A program made the translations under genes and the position numbers. A stretch of DNA of 64,000 nucleotides from Tetrahymena elliotti 4EA (lineage: Eukaryota > Ciliophora > Oligohymenophorea > Hymenostomatida > Tetrahymenidae), in NCBI GenBank assembly GCA_000231825.2, contig JH720335.1:310001-374000 (forward strand). Reading direction: 5' to 3'. The stretch's first letter is position 1. Every line of letters begins with the position of its first letter. A model generated the notes under the pieces. That model searched no databases, was not told the origin of the DNA, and worked only from the letters and a program-made list of their open reading frames with translations. Positions 1 to 12,485 of this stretch are shown here, in pieces.

Positions 1-9
1 TTGGTTGGT

Positions 10-2153
10 TCAACGCTTTCTTCTATTTGTGATTGCTTTAGGAAGTTTCTTAGATTATTAAGTTTATTTTCTATCATCTAACTTTTCTAAAGCTTTCTTT
101 CTGAAATCTTCTATGTTAAGAATTCTATCTCCTTCTCCTTCCTCTTCTTCGAATTCATCATTATCTTTTTTGTTTAAAAATAATATTAATTTTTTTCTAA
201 TTCTTTTTTTTTAAATTACCTGGAGCATCTTATCTTTGCTTATTACCCATGAGAGCAGCTGAGAGATTAGATACATTTTGTATTAAAGCATGATAATTCT
301 CATTAGCTCCTTCAATAGCAGAGTGAGCTTAAACAACTTAATTAACTTTATTTTCAATAATAGCTAAGAATATCATCATATTTCCATCTGTGACACTGTT
401 AGAGCCAGCAAGTTCTTTTGCTACTTTCTTATCACACTCAATTGTATTAAAAAGTGTTTCTATCCAATTAGTAAGACTATTTATAAGTTTTTGAGCATCA
501 TGACGCTTGAATTCATAAGATTCGCTTTTATTTTCTGCTCTTGTCATAACTTCTTCAAATTCTCTAATCTTTCTCTTATATTAAATATCCATATTGCTTC
601 CTCCTTTGTATTAATCTAACTCAGACTACATTATAAATAAAGCTAAAGTATTTATTAAATAAAAATGAATGAATAAATACTCTTAATTCACCAATCTGTT
701 TCTCTAATTCTTCTATTTCGTTGGAGAGTTCATTTACGAATTTAAATGTTTAGAAATTCTATTTTTTAAAATTAAATTTTTATTTTTTTATTCAATTTAA
801 TTTTTGTTTACCTTTTCTTCATTTTCAATGAATGTGTTGACTAGTTTTTCAAAATCATTAACCTTAGTGGCGGCTTATATTTTAGCAAAATCTTCTTCAT
901 ATCTTTGAATTTTTTCACTGTTTTGTTAGTTTGCATTTCTATCTTTGAAAAGCCTGTTTAAAATAATTATTTAAAACATCATGAAAGTTTCATTAATTGT
1001 TATAAAAGTAAAGCCAATAATATCATAGACTAATGAAGTTTAATTTATAAAGTAAAATTACTTTTAAGAGGTAGTTCTTGCAAATTTGTCAGAATCAAGT
1101 AAATCATTGTTTAATTTGTTTTCATCTCTGTTTTTCTCAGTTAATTTGATGTAGTCAAGAGCCTTTTTATTCTTTTCCATAATATGAGAAAGTTCTCTTA
1201 AATCTTTTTCAAAATTTTCTGATTCTTTTTTAGCAAGCATTTTAAGGTTTTAAATTTAATCATTGGCTCTATCTCTTTCTTCATATGCAGTGTTTGCAGT
1301 TTCAATAATGTTGGCCATTTATTTTCTTTTTTCATGCAATTCTTTTTCAAGTTTTTTATATAAGTTATCAAAAATAACTCTTTCTCTTCTCAAAGAGTCA
1401 ATTTACTGTCTTAATTACTTATTTACTGCAATAGCTTCATTAAATTTTTAATTTGCTTTGTCAAGTCTATTTTCCAAAATTTTTATTTGTTTTGCCAAAG
1501 AGCTATCATTTTCAGCTCCTGCATTATATCCTCCAATATTTGAACGCTTTTCAATAATTTTCTTTTAGAAGTCCACAACATGTTTTTCTATTTCCATTTG
1601 TTAGCGTCTTTCAACTTCTATTTTTTACTTTAATTCTTCTATCAAGTTGTCGCTGCTAGGCTTTCCATACATTGTATTGGATTACTAAATCTTCTAGGCA
1701 TTCATCTTAGACTGTATTAAATTAAAAAATTTATTAAAATTATGTTTTAAAGACTACTTTTTCCATTTTAAATAAAAAAAATCTTTCAATTTGTCAATGT
1801 AGCACTTTAATAGTATCCCTTTTTATTTATTCAAATTGCCTTGTTATCTAGTTTGAAGCATTAAAAGAATAATAACCTTTAAAATGAAATATTTTAATTT
1901 GGATAATTAGCATGAATGTCTACACTGACTGTTTGAAATTCGAATTCAAATATTTAAAATTATAATTTGCAAAAAAGCATTCAGCAATTAATGAATGAAT
2001 TACAATGATATCTTTAAGTTGCTAATTCTCATTTTTCAACTTATCAACAATACCTCTCTATTTCTTAATTAATGCAACAGTTTCTTCTGCATATGCCTTT
2101 CTATCAGATTCGAGATTACGGAATTTGCGCTAGTATTCTTCTAGCTCTTCCAT
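10..2153 (-). CDS. Outer dynein arm docking complex coiled-coil protein (CCDC63/CCDC114/ODA1 type)
   Basis: Six exons fit exactly in phase (2153-2004, 1711-1062, 953-812, 758-681, 625-220, 164-10) and give a complete 526-residue protein, close to the usual 550 or so of this family. It is coiled-coil almost throughout. The N-terminus (EYQRKFRNLESDRKAYAEE) matches the family opening. Later landmarks are LRRERVIFDNLYKKLEKEL and FIENEEKNFQTFKFVNEL, both diagnostic. The C-terminus is acidic then basic. In other organisms this protein forms the heterodimer that fixes outer dynein arms to doublet microtubules in cilia. The start is the first in-frame ATG after a TGA. Several glutamines are TAA/TAG codons. 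The neighbouring condensin gene diverges from it across about 1.3 kb. The family call is strong; the choice between CCDC63 and CCDC114 is not meaningful here. Confidence 0.9.
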
Positions 2154-3501
2154 CTTCTTTTTCTTTTCAACTAATTTATTAAATAAATTTGATCAGCTTT
2201 TAAAGGCTAATTAATGATAATTGAGCTAATTAATAATTGTATTTCTAATAATAATCAAACAACTGTAAACTAACTAAATCAAATACGGTTATCGTTCATC
2301 ACTAGGTATTTAAGAATGTAAGTTTGTATGTAAGTCTCTTTATTTTATTTATATTAGTCTTTGAGAGCTAGATAGCTTTATAATTTACTTGTATTGATAG
2401 AGTTATTCTTAAAAACAAAGTAATTTAAGTTATAAAGATTAATTATTAATTAATTTATTAATTATTTTTTAAACAAATTTGATATTATGAACTGAATTTT
2501 TTTCTTTTACCTTAATTTAATTAGTATAAATAGGATATAGTTTCTTTGTATGTTTGAAACAGCTCTCTATCTAGCTATTTATCATATCAATCAATCTATT
2601 ATATAGAAAAGCAAACACAGATTTCATTCATTTAATAATATTTTGGATATAACTGTTTTAAATTTCATATGCTCAAAAAAAAATTAGAATTTATTCTATT
2701 CAATCTTCATTCACATTCATTTTTCTATGAAATTTTCATTAACATTCACTTTTCTATGAAATATTTAAAAATTCAATTTAATTCTTTCAACTTTATTCAA
2801 ATTTTTTACTTTTTTTAATAAATTTATTTTATTTTTTTCAATTCTTTTCTTCGATAAACTCCCTAAATTAAATTTGAATAAATTCTTAACAAATAGTAAA
2901 TAATCAATGAATGATAAAGTTTTTATTTAGATTTTAAAATTATTTTTTAGTTTTAAATAAAAAATAAAAAAATATCATATATGAATAAATATTTTTTTAA
3001 GAAGGAAGTAAATAAATATTGATTCTTAATTGAATCAACAAATAAAGAGATAGAGCACGTTATTTGTTTTGTTCATTATTTATTCAAAATAATTTAAGTA
3101 GATTTTATCTCCTTTCTGATTGAAGAAGAAGGGTTTTGGCTAATAAAATTTGGTAAAAGATATGTATGATAGATAAATAGATTGATAAATGAATGAATGA
3201 AGGAGGTATTGTTAGATAGAGAGAGATCCTTAAAATGTATTAAAAATTAATAGTAAATAAAAAGAGGGTTGAGAGTAGCCTTATTTGTTAAAAAGATAGA
3301 GTATTTAGCGCTCTTCAAAATAATTTGATAATTAGAAATTAACAAAATATAATATTGGATTGATTATTTATTAAAGAAAATTAAATAATTTATTAGAAAT
3401 CTTTTTATCAAGTTTGTTAATAAAGGATTTATTAGACTTTTGATAGATAGGAAGGACAACGTTTAAACATAAATTTAAAAACTAAATAGTGAAAATTAAA
3501 A
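2154..3501. other. Divergent intergenic region
   Basis: Very AT-rich spacer between the docking-complex gene and the condensin gene. It should contain both promoters. It has homopolymer runs and TTAATTAA-like stretches but no ORF, RNA gene or repeat array that I can support. Confidence 0.6.
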
Positions 3502-6500
3502 ATGGTAGATTATTTTGTGTTTCCTTACACTTACGAGGATATCTTGAAGTCTGCAGATGAAAGATATTGTGTCAATGTTGAAGAATAGAGGAGAATTAAA
3601 AATATGGAAGATAAGAGAATGAATAGAACCCTCAAGGAATTAGAATCTGCTTTTGTTGAAGACTATACTGAAATCAAGTAGCATGAAAGGTAAATTATAA
3701 TAATAAATGAGTTGTACTTTAGTATTTTGCAGATGATAAAAAATAAACTTTTTGAGCATATTTATATTTACCCTTATAACCTTATTAACGTATTTAAATT
3801 AGATTCGATATACTCTACTTTCTTATAGATAATTTCGGCTCAAAAAATAGCGAATCTCCAAATTTAATCAAGTTCAGTCTATAAACAATTGAGTAGACAG
3901 GAGAATTGCTCCTCACATATTTAAATTCACATTTGAGAAGAATAAAAGAAGACTGCTAGAATAGCAGCATCAATCCAGAAGTTATTGCAGATGATAGGCA
4001 TTCATTAAAAATGATTATATTCTTGACTACTTTCTTCCTAAGAAACACCTGTATTAGACGTATCTCCACAATGAAGGAAGACAATAATGATGAAAATAAT
4101 CAAAACAAAAAAGGTAATTCAAAAATAGATCGATAAAACAAAAACATTCCATTCAAATCAAAATTAATTAATAAACAAATAAATCCCTCTAATTTAATGA
4201 GATTTGAAATTTTATATTGAAATAACATAAATTGAATGTTTTTTATTGACAAATAATTCATAAAATAATTTTTTATTTAAAATGCTGAATTTTTTTTAAC
4301 AAATTATTATTGAAAATGTTAACATTAATAATTTTTTATTTTATTAGGTAAAAAGAATACTGGAGGGGAAGAAAATTATGATAATCTTATTGAAAAGTAA
4401 AGAATTTGTATTGATTTGCTTCAAAAGACTCTTTAATTGGATCTCAAGACTCTCTATTAAAAGAAATCTATTGATGAAGAATTTTATAAATATTATTTGG
4501 CTACAGCACTTAGATTACTTGAAAGCAAGCCCTTTATTAGAGCTGAAAAGGCACGTGCTAATATATTTGCTATTATTAGAACTGTCATGAGAGTTTTTTC
4601 TGAGTATAATAAATAAGAACTTAAGCAAGTTTAACTTAATTTTATCAATCTCATTTATGAGGATGAAAACTTAGTTCAACCTATTGCTGATTTCATCATT
4701 GATCTTTACAATGATAAAAATTTAATTTTCTCAAAAGAATTTACTTTTGACTTGTTGTAAATATTGGTCACCTTCTTGCAAGAAAAAACAAATCCTTCTT
4801 CTGAAAATACAGTAATTATTTAAAAATTTTCACGATAAACAAATTAAACTCTTTTATTATGCTATCTATAAAAAGGTTTTTAAAAACGCCAGAGATTTCT
4901 TCTCTATTTTGAGTAATCACTTACCTAAAATTTTCATTAACAATTTATCATGTTTCTTGACTTTATTTGATTCTGAATCTTACTTAATGCGTAACACTGT
5001 TTGTGAAATCTTGGGAAATATCCTAAAAAATGTACTTACTGCATAGAATGAAGAAGATGAAGAATTCATGTTAAATGAAGAATCAAAGATCAAGTAAAAA
5101 GAAAAGCTTTTAGATCGTTTAATCGATAGAGTTTATGACAAGCATGCTTACAGTCGTGCCTAAGTCTTAACAATATTGGCTGATTTGTGTGAAAATAATG
5201 CTATTCCTCCTCAATTTTTACCCTAAATATTAAAAGCTGCTATTAGCAGAACTAGAGATGTTGGTAAAAAGATTAAACAAAAGAAATAATTTATGCTAAT
5301 AATTTTTTATTTTGTCAATAGGTGCAATTGTTAGAAGAAAAGCTCTCTAACTTATTAGCAGAGTAGTTAACTATTATGTCTATATTTACTAAACCAACAA
5401 AGATGGTAAGTTCATCACTAAAGAATAAGTTATTAAAGAAATCAAAAAGCTTGATATGTAAAACTTATCATGTGCTGAATAACTTGAAAAGATTGAAGAA
5501 AGACTGAGAGAAATTACTTAATCAGAAGATCCGTAATAATTTTTTCTATTGTTTCTCCTCAATTTAATTTAAATAATTAAAAAATACTTCAAAGAATCCA
5601 TTTATTTGACTTATTTTTCAATTTTGAAAAAAATAATTTTCTTTTTAAAATACTGATCAAAATGCAATATTTTTTGGAAGTTTAAATATTTTTTTTATGA
5701 AAAGTGCTGAATTACTTTTACTGTAGGATGAAATAGAAGGGTTAACTACTAAGTAAAAAAGTATTAAGGCTTAAATGGCTCAAATTGTTTAACTTTAAAG
5801 CAGATATCAAGAATATTAAGATTTCTTGCATGCTCTTGATATTCTTATTCCAATTTTAGTTTAACTTTTAGGTTCAAAGAGTGTTTATGATGTGCTAGAA
5901 ACAATTAGACTTTTAATGTACTTGAAGAAGTATAATATTACTGCTAGTGAACTTGGTATTAAGAAAATGATAGTTTTAATATGGTCTAAGGAAAAAGTTG
6001 TCAAAGAAGAGGTCATGCAAACTTATTGGTCTATCTACATGAATAGCAAAGTATTTTAAATATTTATAGAAACCCATTTAAAGTAAATTTATTTTATTAT
6101 AGGAACAAAAGCCATAGAAAATTGCAAAAAATCTTATTAATTTGATGATTGATACTAACATTACAGAAGCTTCTAGTTTTGAAGAGTTGCTTTTAAGCAT
6201 GATGGACACATAAAAAATATCTTAAGAAGAACTTAAGAGCCAAAATCTTAAGGCCTATCCTATTCAAGATCAAGTTTTTGCTGAAGTTTGGGAAATATTC
6301 ACTAAGAATTTTAGACGTTTATGTGAAGCTGACCCTAACAAAGAAAGAGCTGAATAAGAAAGCTTAGAATATGAAAAGGAACTCATTTTATAGAAAAAAG
6401 AGATGAGAAGTGCCATTCAAATTCTTCGTATTATTAGTAGCAGACAAAAGAGTGGATGGAGTATGAAGCTTGAAAGTTTCAAGAGTAATTTATTTAATAT

Positions 6501-8799
6501 ATTTTGTTTAATTAATTTAAGAATAATTAAAAAAAGATATTCTCAATTACTACAAGAAATTCGTCACTAAAGTAGACTGGGTTATTGTTAAAGAAATTGC
6601 TTGCATTTCTGAATAAGTCAAATCTGAAGACAACAAGGGCATAATTGAATCTATTGCTTAGATTTTAACTGTACTCTTAATCAGAGGACATGGTACTGAA
6701 GATTCTGAATGGTTCTTGTCATGTGAACAAATAATTAGATTGACATTTTTAACTTTTACAAATCCTGAAACAATTGTTAAATATTTAATCAAGAAGATGA
6801 GTTAATTTTTGTTTGAAAAGAAAATTGCAAATGAAGGTGGAGCTGTAGATGAAGAAGATGAAGAGCCTAATTAGCATAAAGATGACTTAGAAATGTAACT
6901 TGAAAAGGATAACAAGAAAGATGATGGAGTTTAAAAACCTTTAACAAGCAAAGCTTATGAACACAAGTTAGCTCAAGTATTATATGTTGCAGGTAACAGC
7001 GCATTGAAATTCTTAATGCATTGTGATAAAATAGAAGAATATTTAAATAAGCGTAGAATTGAAGCTGAAAATAATAAATAAAAAGAAATGCAAAATGATG
7101 TTAATGAGAATGAAGATAAAGATATAGGTATTACATATTTTTAATAAATAAATAAAGAAATATGTTCATTTATATTTATTTTATTTTTTCATAGATAAAA
7201 TTAATGGAGGATTTGAAGCTGAATTTGAAGAGCATCAAAGAACTTTACATAGCATTTAGGATAAATTGATTATTGAATCACCTATTTATAGCTATTTCTG
7301 CAGTGTTGCTACAAAGATTTGCTGGAATATGTTCAATTCTCTTAGTTTGGCTTAAAGAAGTGAAGCTGATAATATTAATAATAAGCTAAGAAGAAATGTT
7401 ATTTTAGATAGAGTTGCTATGCTTTGCTTAATTAAGTTTATGTGTGTTTCCTCCTAAGTTTGTAAGAAAAATCTTGATTTGATTTTCAATATGTTAGAGT
7501 CTTAGGCTGATGCCATTGTTAAAACAAACATTTTAATTGGTATTGGTGATCTTTATCATAGATATCCAATCATTCTTGAAAAATATTTGCATTTTGTTTA
7601 TAAGTCTCTCTCTGATAAAGATGTTAGAGTTAGAAAGACTTGCTTGATGGTTATCACTCACTTGGTTCTTAATGATATGCTCAAGGTTAAAGCTGAAATT
7701 TCTTCTATTGCTATTTTAATTGAAGATTCTGATCAAAGGTATTTTATCTTTTAAATATATGGTTCTTAATTATTTTAAAATAAATAGAATACAAAATATG
7801 GTCAAGCTTTTCTTCCATGAATTAAATAAGAAGGATCCCAAGGCTATTTACAACTTATTACCTGAATTAATTGGAAGATTATCTACAGAAAATATTAATG
7901 AATCTATTTTTAACAACTTTTGTGAAAACGTCTTACCTCATATCGATAAGGATAAGCAAGCAGAATCTCTTGTAGATAAACTTTGTTAACGTTTCACTTT
8001 AGTCAATACAGAAAAAGAATGGGTTAATATTTCTCATGCTCTTAAGATGTTCTCTTATAACGAAAAAAGCTTGAAAAAATTATTAGAACACTTTGAATCT
8101 AAATACAGAGAGAAGCTAAATATTCCTGCTATATTAGAAAATTTCAAGGCAATCATCTTAAAAACTAAAAAGATGCCTCGTTAATCACAAGAATAAAAGT
8201 AATTAATAGATGAACTCGACAGTAAAATCTCTAACTTTAGAAAAGAGACATTTGATGATAAAAAATACAAAAAAGAAAAGCCTAAACCTAAATAAGCAGC
8301 TGGAGGTAAAGGTAACTAAGCTAATAAAGGAGGTGCAGCAAATGCTTAAAAGAAAGGAAAATAAAATGTATAAGTCTCCAATTAATAGGTTTAAAAGAAA
8401 GGCTAACAAGTAATGGAAATAGAATCAGATGAAGAAGATGAAGCTGAATTTTAACCTAACAGAAGAGGCTAATAATAATAATAACGTGGAACCCCAAATA
8501 CTATTTTAAAATCTAATATAGAAGAAGTTAAAAAAGTAAAGAATGCTTTGAATATAGCAAATAATCAAGCTAATCAAAAGAATTTGAGATAAAGATAAGA
8601 CCCTGAAGAAATCGATATTGAAAATGACGACGATTATGATGAAGAAGAAGAATTTGCTGGAAAAAATAGAGGATAATAACCTAGCAGATCTAACTAATTT
8701 GCTTAAGCTAATTAAAGATTATCATCCAGAAATGTATAAAGAAAATCATTGAAAGAAGATTCAGATGATGATGATGATGACTTTGAAGAAGAATTTTGA
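3502..8799 (+). CDS. Condensin complex subunit 1 (CAP-D2/Cnd1), multi-exon
   Basis: A long HEAT-repeat protein interrupted by several short AT-rich introns (for example near 3690-3718, 4115-4349 and 6065-6102). The decisive block lies in the final third: DVRVRKTCLMVITHLVLND, then VKLFFHELNKKDPKAIYN, then LLPELIGRLS. This is the conserved core of condensin D2 subunits. The tail (about 8200-8799) is basic, then Q/N-rich, and ends in acidic DDDDDDFEEEF before TGA. That resembles the low-complexity C-termini of D2 proteins, which carry mitotic phosphosites. Condensin compacts chromosomes; ciliates use it in micronuclear mitosis and meiosis and in amitotic macronuclear division. Tetrahymena is reported to have more than one D2 gene, so paralogue identity is open. 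I did not verify every exon boundary; the product is roughly 1400-1500 residues. Confidence 0.88.
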
Positions 8800-9576
8800 A
8801 AAAATTAAAAAATTAAGCAATCTAGTGCATTAACAAAAAATAATTATTCTATTCTTTCTAAATTGTTAATTTATTTTTGGTTAAAATTATAAAATAATTA
8901 ACAATAAAGTTTACAAATTATTCTTTCATATGTATGTATATCTAACATCACAGGTTGTTTTTAAAATTTAAATCAACAAAATAAATAAATTAATAATTAA
9001 ATTTGTTTGTTTTTAATAAATCAATTTTTATCTTGTTTGAACATACAATATGTACAATAAATTATCTCAAGCTAAGGTAAAGTTTCATAATTAAGGCATA
9101 AATCAGATAAGAAGAAGTCAACTGATTACCTAAGATAAATTTAATAAAATATTTTTTCTAATGATCATTTTCCAATTAGACTTTTTTAGATTATTCATTG
9201 TTAACTTATTCTTCAAAAATCTATTTTTGCTTCATAATAATTTAAATAGTTATCTAAAATTAATATTTGTTATTTGAAATAAAATGGCAAAGAAAGAATA
9301 TGGGTAACTAACTATTCAATCATCAAATTTTTATGATGAACACTGCTCTACAAGAAAAATAGATAAATAATGTATTTTTTTAAGTAATTTGATAAAGCTT
9401 AAGATAATTTTATTAAAATGAATTTTGTGAAATACATTTAATAAATTTAATAAATCAACATACAAAAAATAAAAAAATAATACTAAATCTTATTTTAGAA
9501 TTTTAAACAGTAAATTCTAAGATATATTTTCTCATTTAAAAATAATATTTCAAATCTTGTTGATATTTCAAGCAAA
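8800..9576. other. Convergent intergenic region
   Basis: Spacer between the 3' ends of the condensin and AIG1-like genes. It should hold both polyadenylation sites. A 45-codon open frame on + from 9284 (MAKKEYGQLTIQ...) has no supporting feature, so I do not call it a gene. Confidence 0.55.
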
Positions 9577-10314
9577 TCAATTCTTTTTCTTTGATGAAAT
9601 AGCTTATTTAGATTCTTTATCAATAGAAACATCATATAAGCCTATTTTAGTTGCAGTGGCTAAGAATCCAAAGTCAAATGCTGCGAAAGCTAGAGTACTT
9701 AGAATATAAATAGGAACCATTACTGCTAATCCATCATTCTAGAAATTGTAGACAACCTTTCCATTAACAAAGTATTATATGGCTGTAATTGTGAAGTATC
9801 CAGAGAGGAATAATAAGTCAATTGTGAGCTTTTGCTTTTTGTTTATAAAAACATGCTATTTATAGAGGAATATTTCAAGATAGAGATGCAAGTGATTTCC
9901 TCCATGCAAGTAACTCATCATGTGGTAAGCATTCATAGTTGCAGGATCAAGTTTTCCCCATAATAATTAAGGATCAATAATCATCAAAGACCAATATCCT
10001 AATCCTACTATCATGGACAAGCTTAAAATTAACTAAAAGTAGGTGTGAGTGTTTGGAGTATATGTATATTTATTGAAATGCTCTTTCTTTTAGCTAGAAA
10101 GACCAAGAATTTTAACTATATCTTGATACAAGACTAATAAATAGTAAATAGTAACTAATGTGTGAGTCAAGTTGGTTAAAAATACATGCTAATTCCAAAT
10201 CATATACCAGATAGAATACCCTTCTCCTGCAAATAATTTTCTGCATTAGTTGAAGTAGAAGAGTGTCAATGATGCAAAAAATATGTGAACTATTAATCTA
10301 GTTATATTATTCAT
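9577..10314 (-). CDS. AIG1/FAR-17a (ADTRP) family membrane protein, putative intramembrane lipid hydrolase
   Basis: Single-exon, 245 residues, with about six hydrophobic segments, which is the size and topology of the AIG1/FAR-17a family. In mammals AIG1 and ADTRP are threonine hydrolases of fatty-acid esters of hydroxy fatty acids, using one Thr and one His inside the membrane. Here NLTHTLVTIYY places a Thr at residue 50 and LHGGNHLHLYLEIF places a His at 141. That spacing is close to the Thr43/His129 pair of AIG1. The C-terminus ends in basic SKKKN, which could be an ER-retention-like signal. Start is the only suitable ATG before the first membrane segment. Overall identity to animal proteins is low, so enzymatic activity is inference. 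Confidence 0.68.
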
Positions 10315-12485
10315 TTTAGCTACTTAACACAATTTGAAAAATTAATTACTAACTAATTATAATCTTAAAGATTTACTCTTTTTTTAAAGTAAAATTTATT
10401 TATAATTTTCTATGTTACATCTATTCTCTACACCTTTTTGAGATTCTTTATTCCTGAATCTTTTGAAAAATGGAAATTTTTTAATGGTTTTTATTTTTTA
10501 TAATTTATTTACTCATCAGAATTACAAAGCTACTTCTTTTTCAATTAAATTTTAAAAAATGTTTAAGGTTTCTGAATATTGTTTACATTTTCAATATACA
10601 CACACTATCTAAAAATAAAGAAAAGTAACAAAACAATTTTTCAAAAATTTTAACTCATACTTCATGCATAAACCATCAAATTTTCCCTTATTAAATAAAT
10701 AGGTTTTAAAATCTGTTGAAAAGAAATCTATCTCATTTAAATTAAACATATGATAAAATAATTCATGAAGATATTTTGATAATTTAGATAAGAATAATAA
10801 TATATTTGAATTTTTTTAAATTTGTTTTAAAGGACAAGACAATATAATTTTAATTAGCTTTACTGATATATCGTTTGGCAAATTTAAATAAAATTTTGAT
10901 TTTAATAAAAGCAATCTTTTATTTTTCGAGTATATAATTTTTGAAATAAAACTAAAATTAATTAAAAACTATTAAGCAATAATAAGTAAAATTCTTTATT
11001 TTAAAATTAAATATTAATTTTGATTATAAAAGCTATTTTAAATTATTTTTCACCAAGTGTTTTACAATATGATAATCATAAAAAATTTTAAATAAAAAAA
11101 GTTTAATTAGTAAATTTAAATATTACAATTAAATGTATATTTAAAAATTTAAAAATGATTTACTAGATTCTTATTTTAATTGTAAATTGAACTAATTTGT
11201 TTTTGATTTTCATCATTTTTTTAATAATTAATTGTTTTTATGTCATAGCATTTAAGTATGATAAAAAATTTTTAATTTAAAACTTTAAGAGCAAAAATGA
11301 TTCAATATAGGATAGTTATCTAAAAATTTAATTTGAAGTGCTGGCCATTATTTTTAAAATGGTTTAGTTTTTATTCTTTTAGATTTCTAAATTATTTTAA
11401 TTTTAAATTTATAAGAAAAAATAATAGATTTTTGTTAAATCAATTAAATCTTTCTTTTTTTATCAAAAATTTGACAATGAATTTATTTAATTAAATTGAT
11501 AAAAAAGCATTTATTTTAATTAATAAAAATTACATCTAATTTCTAAAATTTCTTCACTTCTTAAAAAAATAGAGTGAATATTTACTTTAAGAGACATATT
11601 TTAAATAAAAACTATAATTTATGAACACCATACCATTTTAAAATAATTTTTGACTTAACCTCTAACAAAAAAGATTCTAAAAAATAAATATTCTAAAAAT
11701 ATAGCATCTTTTTAACTTAGAAATTTTGTAAAAATAACTCAAAATAAATCTTAAAATGTATTTTAAATGATTAACATAATCAAACCCAAAGAAGAATTAT
11801 GAGTTTTTGGAATAGTAAGATAATTCTAAAAACCAATTTATGTTTTGCATTAAAACAAAATCTCATTTTTATATAATGCGATTTTGTAATTATTTTGGTT
11901 TTCCATTAAAATATAAAGTTGAATAAAACATCAATATGAAAATTTGGTATTTTAACCTTTTATTAATTCATTTATTTAAAAATATAGTAAGGAATATCTT
12001 AAAACAAAAAGAAAACCTAATTTATATTAAAAAATATCCAATAATATTATTTTAATGGGATTAATTTAAACTAGATCTATACGTTTTTCAATAATTTGAT
12101 TAATCCTGAAAGGTGTAATCCGTTTTAGTAGAGATAAGAAAGAGTGCAAGCTCGATGAATATGATTTGAAAAAGATTAAAAAATGAATGCATATTTGATT
12201 TCTATTTATGCAAATAAGAAAAAGGAAAATAAGTTTTGTAAAGAGAATGAATGCTATTAAAGCAAACAAAAAATAAGCAAGTAAAAAAAACATACGAACA
12301 TACAAACAAACAAATTTTTAATTACACATTGAACTCTAAAAGATTAAAAAGCTAATAAAATTATATATTAATTAATACTTGAATCTTGAATACTTAGAGA
12401 AGGCTATAGGTTTCAAACTATAATAGAATTTAAATAATATATTGAAAGAATATTAAATCAAATATTTCTTTAGTATTCTCCTGAA
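10315..12485. other. Long divergent intergenic region
   Basis: About 2.2 kb of highly AT-rich DNA between two divergent membrane-protein genes. I see no ORF of convincing composition in the ciliate code. A 79-residue standard-code ORF on the minus strand (12066-12305) is hydrophobic, without homology, and lies in the putative leader of the next gene. The region probably holds two promoters and 5' leaders. Confidence 0.5.

Noticed and set aside
1..15. TTGGTTGGTT at the left edge, resembling telomeric G/T repeat or part of the Tetrahymena chromosome-breakage sequence
   Set aside because: It is not a G4T2 repeat and matches only part of the 15-nt breakage sequence; most of it lies around the stop codon of the docking-complex gene.
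9284..9421. Plus-strand 45-codon open frame starting MAKKEYGQLTIQ
   Set aside because: Short, no recognisable feature, composition drifts to spacer-like sequence before the stop. Could be a small gene but there is not enough to support it.
12066..12305. 79-residue hydrophobic minus-strand ORF in the spacer before the pyrophosphatase-like gene
   Set aside because: Its hydrophobicity follows from AT-richness, it has no family resemblance, and it sits in the expected leader of a divergent gene pair.
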